From: Gnetum montanum
Lineage: Eukaryota > Streptophyta > Gnetopsida > Gnetales > Gnetaceae
NCBI GenBank assembly: GCA_015680685.1
Contig: MNCI01002737.1
Location: 245,667 to 284,144 of the forward strand
DNA: 38,478 nucleotides
Reading direction: 5' to 3'
Shown here: piece after piece, positions 30,541 through 38,478 of the stretch
How positions within the stretch are numbered: the stretch's first letter is position 1
How the letters are laid out: every line of letters begins with the position of its first letter
Notes under the pieces: model-generated
Databases searched by the model: none
Told to the model about the DNA's origin: nothing
Seen by the model: the letters and a program-made list of their open reading frames with translations, nothing else
Position numbers and translations under genes: made by a program

Positions 30541-31817
30541 TGATTTTATGATCATTTTTCTTTTTCTCTTGGGTCATCCTCTCCTTTTTCCACTAAGTCA
30601 CAATCCTGCTTAGCTCCTCTACCCTTCACCAACATTTGCTTGGCTCATTATGCTTGCTTCTCAACCACGGTGCCTCATTCTAAGAAGGGCACACATCATG
30701 TTAGTAATCTATAAGAAGTTTAGCTATTTGCATCTAACACTTGCAAAGAAAAATGAACAAGGTATAAATCCAAACCTATGATTACAAAACAACAAGTGGT
30801 GCTACCCCAAGTCAAGTGCTTCTTTGATTTGTATAAGTTTTTTGAACTCCAACATAGGGTTTCTCTCTTTCATCTCTTTGGTGCTATTTACCCTTTCCTA
30901 GTGAGGCTCTTTTATTGTAATCTAGAGGTTCTAAATGATGACAAGCTACAATCCTTTACTCTAGGTCATAGAATCATAGTTATAGTTCATGAGATTTCAG
31001 AGATACTTACCATGTCCACTAGTGGAATCTATAAATTTTCCAACATGATCCTAGCTTTGGCAAATATAGTGAATAAGATAAGATTCACGAGGTTTCTCTA
31101 TGGTTGCAACTTCACATGGCTCAACAATGTCAAAAGTAAGGATCTCAAGCTAGAATATAAGTTGGATTCTAGGATTCTCATGACTAATTTTCTATCTAAG
31201 AGTAGTTGCTATCATGAAGTTCTTAGATTTGTACTTTTTGTGATGTACTAAATGACTAAGAGAAAGAAATTAGATGGCCTCAATATATTATCTAGACTAT
31301 GATTGGTCATGCCGCTAAGCATGATCATCTCAATTTGCATTTTGGGGTTTTTATATCTACTCTTATTTTGAGCGTAAATATTCTTATTCTTGAGAATGAG
31401 ACTAAAGGGTCCAAGTCCATGTCTTATGATGGAGAAACACTTGGGAAAATGAACCCCAAAATCATTAAGGAATACTCTCCTTCATTTGCCAATGAAAATA
31501 AAAAGAAGAAAGAGTCTACAAGTTTGATACCAAATAAAATGATTAAAACCATGAATGCAATGAAAAACATGTCAACTCAACAAATTTGTTGCCAAAAGAG
31601 GATGACTAAAAAACTCAAAGAGAGGGATGCTATAAATGATTTTGAGTATAGCACTAGCATTATAGTATCATTTGACATGGAGGGATATAAAAGTAGAGAG
31701 AAAGCTAAGATAGTTGTAGTTAAAAGCTCCAAAGAGGAGTAGGCTAGACCAAGTGATTTTGCTGGATCAAAGATAAAGGAAAGCACCAAGGAGATAGATT
31801 TAGAGGTAGAAAAATGA
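30541..31817 (+). pseudogene. Env-like ORF of the Sirevirus-like element
   Basis: Frame from about 30541, with stops near 30710 and 30755. It has a Ser/Pro-rich N-terminal part, then from 30778 a clean 157 codons: VKCFFDLYKFFELQH, FGAIYPFLVRLFYCNLEVL and a stretch with EISEILTMSTSGIYKF. After a frameshift near 31260, 31299-31742 continues (GHAAKHDHLNLHFGVFISTLIL and a Lys/Glu-rich tail) to TGA at 31815-31817. The 'YP-LVR-FY-NL' pattern and a GVF-ST--L segment are those of the plant transposon proteins found in the third ORF of Sireviruses and some gypsy elements. True envelope function is unproven for the family. Confidence 0.65.
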
Positions 31818-32933
31818 GTCTTCCTTTTGTTAGGCCTTTTGTATTGTTAGCCTTTTGTTGTGCTTTGTCACTTTCAACCCTCGTTGCCTTGATTTTATTT
31901 CACTAAGCTACATGTTTGTTAGTTTTTGGTTGGTCTCCAAGCATCTTGGCAAAAAAAAAAAAAACTATTTTAAATTGCAAAAGTGCTATGTGCTTTATTT
32001 TATGGTTATATGAATATATTTCCTACTTTTATGTTTAAATATCAATTCTCAATGTATTTATCAATTTTTCATGAGCTTATGTATGTTAAATTCTCCATGT
32101 TTTTAAGATACTATTCATGGCACATGTATTTTTTTAATATTATCCACTTATAAATTCTCAAGTAGCTCTAGTGCTTATCTTCAGTATATGAAAGATTGCA
32201 ATATAATGCTTCTCATGTTTACAGGTGTTTAAGCCATAATTTTTGAATATGGCATAAATAAGATTTTTCATCTTGAGGTAATTATTATTCTATGTGTCTA
32301 CTATCATTATTTTCTAGCTTGTTTCTTGATCATATTGGTATTCACTATTTGCATTGGTATATTGATCAAGTGTTCTTCAAATTTTAAGGAGTTATATGTT
32401 TCACCTTTGTAGTATATTTTCATCATGCTCTCCAATAGCTTAATATCAACTTAATTTTGGATATAGTATAGCTGTAAGCTTTAGATTGTTGATCTCATTT
32501 TTGATAGCATTTTCACTAGTTTGTTTCATTGACATATTGGTCTCATCTCAGCATTTGTACCTATAAGTACTGAACTTGTGAAATGGGAAGAAACATTTGT
32601 ATTATGTTCATGTACTTGGTAACAAATTTTAAGCATGAATTTTGGTATAAATTCACCCCCTCTTCAAGGTGCCTAGAAAGCACATATTTTGTATCTTTTT
32701 GTAGATGTTAAACAAGGGGGAGAATACAAGAAAATGCAAATTGAAAAGTCACTATCTATTTTATTTTGGATTCCCTACAGATGTGTGTATTGTGTCTGCC
32801 ATCTTCCAAAAGAAGGTGCTTTTGTCATGTCCAAATAGTGAAAAATTGCTAATTGAATTGGAGATTTGGAATGTCAAATGCATGTTGATCATCGTGGAGG
32901 ATGATGCCTTAGACAAGTTCTAGACATTGAGGT
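31818..32933 (+). other. 3' region of the Sirevirus-like element
   Basis: Non-coding and very T-rich, with a 13-A run at 31952. A purine tract AACAAGGGGGAGAA lies at 32711-32724, as in Sireviruses, which carry multiple such tracts before the 3' LTR. The open frame 32705-32923 starts inside this tract and is not recognised. Confidence 0.55.
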
Positions 32934-33762
32934 TGTTGCCAAAATTAGTAGTTTTTTGGTTCCCCGAATAATCCTTCAGTCAACTGAATAATCTAATAAG
33001 TCAACCAAACCCACCTAAGGTTGATTGACTCAAGAGCTCACCAATTTCAATCAAAATAAAATGCATTACTCTTAAGGTCAACCAAGCCTTCCATGGATCA
33101 CCCAATCCAAATCAATGGAAAGTTCAGAACTTAAAAAAGGGGCACTCTTAAGGTTGATTAACATTTCTATAGGTTAACTTAAATTGATGGAAAGCTCAAA
33201 GCTAAGAAAAAGAGTATTCTTAAGGTTAACTAACCTCAATTAAGGTCAACCTTTCAAAAGGTCCCTTGAACGTTGTAAGAGGAGGAAAGCATTAAGGAGA
33301 GAAGGCTATCATTTATCTCTAATGGTAAAGCATTCATCTAAGGATATCATTGCTCTCATGGACATTGACACACAAGTGGAGATCGATCATTGGAGAAAGA
33401 GTTGTATATTAGCCGCAACAATAAAGATCAAAGGTAACTTTAAAAAAAGCCTGAATGTGTAAGGAAAAGAGTTGAATTAAGAAAAAAATATCTTTTATCA
33501 TATTTCTATGTCCTTATTGTTATGTCTCTTACATGATCTATGCTTGTATTGGATGCAATCCAATCTATTGTGAAATCCCAAAAGCATCATTTTACTTTCC
33601 TTTATTTGGAGGTCTAGTTTGAGGATTTTTACTTTAAAATCTTGATTGTAGAAAATGAGACTAGAAACACTTGAAAGAAACATTTGTTCTTCAAAGATTT
33701 GAAGATTGAAAGAGAACCTAGGGGTAGAAGTAATTGGATAGCCCTAAGGAGTGGATTAGGCC
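32934..33762 (+). repeat. 3' LTR of the Sirevirus-like element, truncated
   Basis: Probable start at TGTTGCCAAAATTAG (32934). U3 carries repeated gtcaac/gttgac words and about three copies of a 72-76-bp repeat beginning actcttaaggt (33068, 33144, 33216). The part 33545-33762 repeats the 5' LTR. It stops at aggcc, where TGATGAG of element D begins. Confidence 0.6.
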
Positions 33763-34685
33763 TGATGAGTTGTAGTTCAGTTGGCTACGTCAATGAGGCC
33801 TCGTCGACACGTTCTCATCAACTAGGCCTCGTCGATGCATTGTATCATGTGTCGACAAAGCCTTGTTGATGTAGTGTTGGTTTTTGGCTATAAATATGCA
33901 CCTACCCATCACATTTATGGCATAAGAGATTGTAGTTGTAGTGAAGCTCTTGCATTTTTTCCATTTGAAAGTTAGAATTTTTCCATTGAGTGCCCGCAGC
34001 AAGAGTCATTAAGTGTACGAATCTTTATTCAAGCATTGTTGTACCTACACATGACAGTGTGTGCAGTAATAAAGAAGAGCTTTTTGATAAACCTTGCAGC
34101 ACTTTGGATGGATTAGCTATTTCATTTATGCATTTAATGTTTTCAATTATTTACTAAATGTTTCCAATTAATTATTGAATATTTTCCAATTATTACATTA
34201 ATGAAGTAATTAAGCCAGATTGATTACACACATAAGTATGACCACTTTGAGCGTAACACATATTCACTTGGTAATCCCAACAACGTTATTACTTGGTACA
34301 CCCAGTAGCATAGCGCTTGGTCGCCCAATAGTGGATATGTGGGTTTAGGATGTGTACAGAAAGTGGGACCAGATGCTTATGTTAGGAATAATTAAATTTT
34401 AGTTAATTAGTTAATTTAGATTAGTTAATCCAATTCCTCTTATCTACATTTGAACACTAAACTATAAAACATAAAATGATAAAAATCAAATGCCTCAATT
34501 ACACTTAACCATACCAATGTACATCACAAGTGTAATTGGGAAGACAATGATTGACCTTAAGGCAAAATTCACTTCCTAGAGGACTAGTGCATCCAAAACG
34601 AAAAAGTCCAAGGAATTCAACTGGATTGCGCATGAACACTTTGTGATTCATATGGTTGGGCATAGGGGTACCTCACCACTCATCA
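33763..34685 (+). repeat. 5' LTR of element D
   Basis: TGATGAG to CTCATCA, a perfect 7-bp inverted end pair, 923 bp, followed by a primer binding site. R/U5 is related to the LTR of E; U3 is distinct. Confidence 0.9.
33789..33896 (+). promoter_or_regulatory. U3 array of six GTCGAC-like hexamers and TATA
   Basis: GTCAAT (33789), GTCGAC (33803), ATCAAC (33817), GTCGAT (33831), GTCGAC (33851) and GTTGAT (33865), with intervals 14, 14, 14, 20 and 14. TATAAATA begins at 33889, 24 bp after the last start. The first hexamer is 26 bp from the LTR start, as in element A. Several spacers repeat a RGGCCTC word. Confidence 0.8.
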
Positions 34686-34686
34686 T

Positions 34687-34703
34687 TGGCACCATTACCA
34701 ATG
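34687..34703 (+). other. Primer binding site of element D
   Basis: TGGCACCATTACCAATG one base after the LTR end; a decayed version of the site at 2461. Confidence 0.7.
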
Positions 34704-34841
34704 ACCTTGTTTGTTGAAATGTGCACTATTTAGGTCTAAGTGAATACCATTAATATCATTGTACAAACCTCAAGGTTAACATCATTCCCACTATACATAG
34801 AATTATAAAAGCACACTGATGGTTGTATTTTGTTTTGTAAA

Positions 34842-37084
34842 ATGTCTTCTTCTTCCCACAAGCATGAAGATGTCAAACTGTCAATCCCACAGGAGTGCAA
34901 AGTGGTATATACTCATCTAGATGAGTATGTACCAAACTTTACCTTCATCCTACATTAGGATGAACAACTACGATGGCGTGATATGAAGGGCAACATCATC
35001 CTGCCCCCTAATAGGTCTATGCCTATAATGTTGTTTAAAACCCTTAAGAAGTTGGGCATAGCAGATCTTCACAAACAATATGTTGTGGATGGATATGACA
35101 CTTGAAACTAGTCTTCCACTAAAACACAACATAAACGAGATTGACATTAAGAGAAGCTCCACGATGCTACAAAGAAAAAAAATTTTACTAATCCCTTGTT
35201 CCTCCTAGATCAAGATGACAATAAGGATCCTCCCTTTGAGGGTTCTCAACGAGGGGTGTGAACTTGAACCTACGATCCACTATACATAAAATAGGGTAAA
35301 AAAAAAGTGACAACCAAGGTAGGGACTCAGACAAGCATCACAATAGTAAGGGATCTAAGGATGATGATCGTAGTAAGAAAAAGAGTGATGGTGAACACCA
35401 CGGTGGTGGTGGTGGTCCACATTCTTCTTCATCCTCTTCATCTAATTCTGAACATTCCTCTTCATCTAATGGTTCTCATAGAAGGCACTATCAAAATAAT
35501 CGTGATGAAGGTGATTCGTAAGAGAACAATGACCATGAAGGCCACCAAAATCGAAGGGGTGGAAAAAACCATCATCGACGTCATCAATACAGTGATGATG
35601 ATGAGCCTTTGTTAGTGACCCAAAGTATGCTCAACATTGCAAAGGTAGTTAAAATTCCAATGAGGCATATGAAAGATAGTTGGGTCAAGTGCCTAGACAT
35701 GAACAATATCCCAAGATTTGAGGGGGGATACAACTCTAATCTACAAACACACCTACAATCTTTTTATGATGCATGTGCCTTATAGAACATAGAGAATGAA
35801 TGGTAGAAACTTAAATGTTTCCAAAGGATACTCATTAAGGAAGTTGAAAGTTGATACTAGTCTTTAGAGTCAGAATCCATTCACTGTTGGAGTACCATGT
35901 TAGAGTTGTTTAATGATAAATACTAGATGTACTCTAGAGTGTGTAATCTAAGAAGGAAAATCCAAGGTTGGAAACAAGGAACACATGAACCCTTGGATGT
36001 TGCCATGGATAGATCCTATTCAACCTTACACTAATGCCCTAGCCATGATTATTCTCAGAGGAAACAACTTTGCCACGTCATAGATGGGCTTAGAGTAGAA
36101 ACTAGAAGAACCCTTAGGGTGTACACCCAAGGAAGATTATTTGAACTAAGAACTCATCAGATCCAAATGCTAATTGAGAAAGTAGAAAAAGAAGAAGGTG
36201 AGCTACAAAAAGGGAAAGTGCTAAAGAGTATAATAGGAACCCTTTCATCAAAAAATGAGAGGTTTGATTTTGTGACTAGGAGGAGGCACCACTTGATGAA
36301 GTGATGAATAGGAAGACTTTTCCCATCCAAAAATCTATTTGCAACATTTCGGCAAAGGTTGATAAATTATGGGACTCTTTAGATGAGAAATTTCAAATGG
36401 CCATGAAGATCACTGAGGAATGTAAAGAGCAAAATAGTGATCATAATCGTAGGAGGTGAAAAGAAGCTAAACATGCCTATCAAAGAGGCAAGAGCAACGC
36501 TATAGTAGTAGAAGAAGTTGTGGAGTCCAACTCTAATGATGAAACGAATTAGGACATCTGTCAATATGAACATCCAAAGGGATGTTGCCCTATGATGTCA
36601 CACTTACAAGAGTCTAGGATGTATGCATTGAATCCTCAATTAGCATGTAGGAAAGAACCAAGACGATTGCCTTATCCTCAAGGCAATCCAAGACAGTTCC
36701 ACCAATAGCAAAAAGCTTACTTCCCAAGTGGAACTCCTTCACAACTGTATGAACAATACCAATAGTGGCATTAACCACAATCATGGGGAATGCCACTGCC
36801 AAGGCAACAGTACCCTTATAGGCAACTAGATCCATACAGGTACTATGTTTAGCAACCTATCTCTCCTAGAAGTTCTACGAGTCATACCGCATTTCAACAT
36901 CACTTTTATCCTCCAAAGTACCGCTGAACACATTCACCATCTACTAAATGAGAAAACCTATATCCATATCCATACCATCCTCTGCATCCTTTTGCACATA
37001 CACCTCTGCCTTCAACCTAGTTACGTTCTACTCCATCCATGCAAGGTGAGATTCCTCCACAACTACAACAACAAAATGCTATGA
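34842..37084 (+). pseudogene. gag: Gag of element D, with an extra N-terminal part
   Basis: ATG at 34842 opens MSSSSHKHEDVK. For about 90 codons it has a segment (LPPNRSMPIMLFKTLKKLG, YVVDGYDT) not found in the gags of A and B. A Ser/His/Gly/Asp-rich low-complexity stretch follows (35310-35590). The Gag core begins near 35610: NIPRFEGGYNSNLQTHLQSF, YDACA, LRRKIQGWKQGTHEPLDVA, VYTQGRLFELRTHQIQ. The knuckle region (CQYEHPKGCC, 36560) has lost its first Cys to a TAG. The Gln/Pro/Tyr-rich tail runs to a stop at 37084. Many stops at former Trp codons. Packaging protein of the particle. Confidence 0.8.
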
Positions 37085-37192
37085 GGGCTATACACTCATA
37101 ACTGGTTTTTCAGCCAAGCGGTCTAGACAGTTGATTAAGAAAAAAGACCTTTCTTCTGACCTAGTAGTCCTCTTGAACCCTCACATTCTACT

Positions 37193-37894
37193 TTGACTGA
37201 TCATCCTACATCTTCATCACCCTCATTCTTTGCATCAAACACCTTCGAGTGCTCTTCAAACTACGTGTTACCTCAGATTCGCACTGTAATGCTAACTCAT
37301 GCTATTTCTAACTGGATCAAGGCTAGCAATCTTTCTATGAAAAGATCTGACCCAGGAAGTCCACTCATTTCTCTACAGATCACTGGACATGAGCCATGTA
37401 AAGCTATTTTTGACTTTGGTTCCGAAGTTAATCTCATCTCCCATGACATGTACAAGGCTTGAAACCTACCACCTCTAAAGAAGAGCAACTTTTGTCCAGA
37501 ATTAGTAGATTAGTCAATTACTATTCCTTTAGGATTAGTAGAGGACATTGTGACCATAGTTTGTGGGTGGTCCTATCCTGTTGATTTTCTAGTGATCAAG
37601 GTAGACAACTGCAAAAGTCACTTCACCATCATTATGGGAAGAGCTTGGTTAAGCATGGTCGATGCACGTATGGGTACAAGGGACCTATCATTAGAAATAT
37701 CCAAGGAAAATGAACTAGGAAAGATTGAGAAAAAACATATTCCATGCATCACATACAGCAATAATGGGTGCAATTGCGTGCAAAAGATTTGGTCAATCAA
37801 AAGTACACACATTAAAGCATGCAATCAGTGTGCACCAGAAATTAACATTCAAAGGTGTCTGTACACAGTAGCCACAAAACAAGAGGGCATCTAG
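37193..37894 (+). pseudogene. pol: Aspartic protease of element D
   Basis: One phase from 37193 to TAG 37892-37894, with stops at 37460 and 37511. Active-site motif AIFDFGSEVNLIS (37409 onward): the catalytic Asp is kept, but the usual T/S or L after it is Phe. Flap/C-terminal side: PVDFLVIKV and FTIIMGRAWLS, matching the ILGRPFL block of Athila-type proteases. It processes the Gag-Pol polyprotein. Its position directly after gag and before RT is normal. Confidence 0.8.
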
Positions 37895-38478
37895 TGGCTG
37901 ATGACTAACTCAGATAGTAGCACATTATGCATAAAACCAACTGAGAGTCTAACATGTGCTTATGTTAAAGGCATCGACAAAATTGAACAAGTTCATTTCC
38001 AACTCTCTAATGAAGATGATGATACCTATTGGGGAGAGTTGGAAATCCCTGATAATTTCAAGTAGGAGCCTCTAGAGCTAAAAAATTTACTAGTCGATAT
38101 GGAGTATGCATTTTTAAAGAATGGTAAACCAGTCATAATTAATGCTAAACTTGCTCTTGAATAAAAAGAAAATTTGTTGAAGATGGTCAACAAGTGGGCA
38201 ATAGCCTTTCCTTGGTCGTATCCTGAGCTAATAGGAATCGATCCTAGGATATGCCAACATCGCATTTACACTAACCTGGCCATGAAGCCTAGAAGGTAGC
38301 TATAGAGGCAGCTGAACCCCAAATTGAAGTAGATCATCAAAGAGGAAATTAAAAAACTGCTCAAGATGGGGTTCATCTATCCCATCATGGATAGTGAGTG
38401 GGTTAGCCCACTTGTAATTGTACCGAAGAAAGGTGGAAAATGGTGGGTTTGCATCAACTTCAGGCTATTGAATATGGC
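37895..38478 (+). pseudogene. pol: Start of reverse transcriptase, element D
   Basis: The protease-RT linker (WGELEIPDN, LELKNLL, YAFLKNGKPVIINAKLA) leads into the RT fingers: GIDPRICQHRIY, IIKEEIKKLLKMGFIYPI, DSEWVSPLVIVPKKGGKW, then VCINFRLLNM at the window edge. It aligns with 18945-19110 of element E. Stops at 38063 and near 38300. The rest, including the palm, lies to the right. Confidence 0.85.

Larger units (their letters stand above)
27385..33762 (+). mobile_element. Sirevirus-like copia element without pol
   Basis: Forward element bounded by copia-type LTR pieces that share 27394-27611 and 33545-33762 (by eye about 15% different, so older than element A). Contents: gag (about 28030-30157), env-like ORF (30541-31817), polypurine tract and 3' LTR. 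No protease, integrase, RT or RNase H is visible in the ~6 kb. Its 5' LTR is entered by the end of element E and its 3' LTR by the start of element D. Confidence 0.7.
33763..38478 (+). mobile_element. Gypsy element D, 5' two thirds
   Basis: 5' LTR, primer binding site, gag, protease and the first part of RT, running off the right edge. Pol is present here, unlike in A and B. It inserted into the 3' LTR of the Sirevirus-like element, so beyond its 3' LTR that copia LTR should resume after a repeat of about aggcc. Confidence 0.8.

Overview
This window looks like intergenic heterochromatin of a seed plant with a large, retrotransposon-rich genome. It is AT-rich. Nearly every recognisable coding stretch belongs to plant LTR retrotransposons: Ty3/gypsy of the Athila/Tat type, and a Sirevirus-like Ty1/copia. 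Their reading frames are full of transition-type stop codons. I see no host gene, tRNA, rRNA or CRISPR array. The plant lineage cannot be fixed by reading alone.

Layout, left side. A gypsy gag fragment (1-702) and an LTR tail (to 841) abut a reverse-strand element B. Element B is split into 842-1505 and 9384-13842 because a forward element A (1506-9383) inserted into it; a decayed 5-bp target duplication remains (gtgtt/gtgtg). A and B are the same family. Both have gag joined directly to a post-integrase spacer and a third ORF (ORF3), with all of pol missing at the same junction. B itself sits in the post-integrase spacer of an older reverse-strand element C (integrase 14157-15442). From 15443 to 18944 lies a non-coding block with palindromic and tandem repeats.

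Layout, right side. Element E (18945-27384) is the 3' two thirds of a gypsy element: RT, RNase H, integrase, long spacer, ORF3 and 3' LTR. It ends inside the 5' LTR of a Sirevirus-like element (27385-33762) that keeps gag and an env-like ORF but has no pol. Element D (33763 to beyond the window) is a gypsy element with 5' LTR, primer binding site, gag, protease and the start of RT. It has inserted into the 3' LTR of the Sirevirus.

Highlight. Three diverged gypsy LTR families share a fixed promoter geometry. Six palindromic hexamers have starts spaced 14-14-14-20-14 bp, and a TATA box begins 24 bp after the start of the last hexamer. The hexamer itself differs: RATATY in A/B, RTYRAY in E and D. 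A second promoter of the same style lies inside A and inside E, upstream of ORF3, and uses the hexamer class of that element's own LTR. It is followed by a leader with a candidate intron whose branch point and acceptor (AG|ATG) are conserved in all three ORF3 copies. I infer that ORF3 was made from its own spliced transcript, driven by an internal LTR-like promoter.

Three positions carry a single N flanked by 42-53 bp direct duplications, which look like unmerged contig overlaps.
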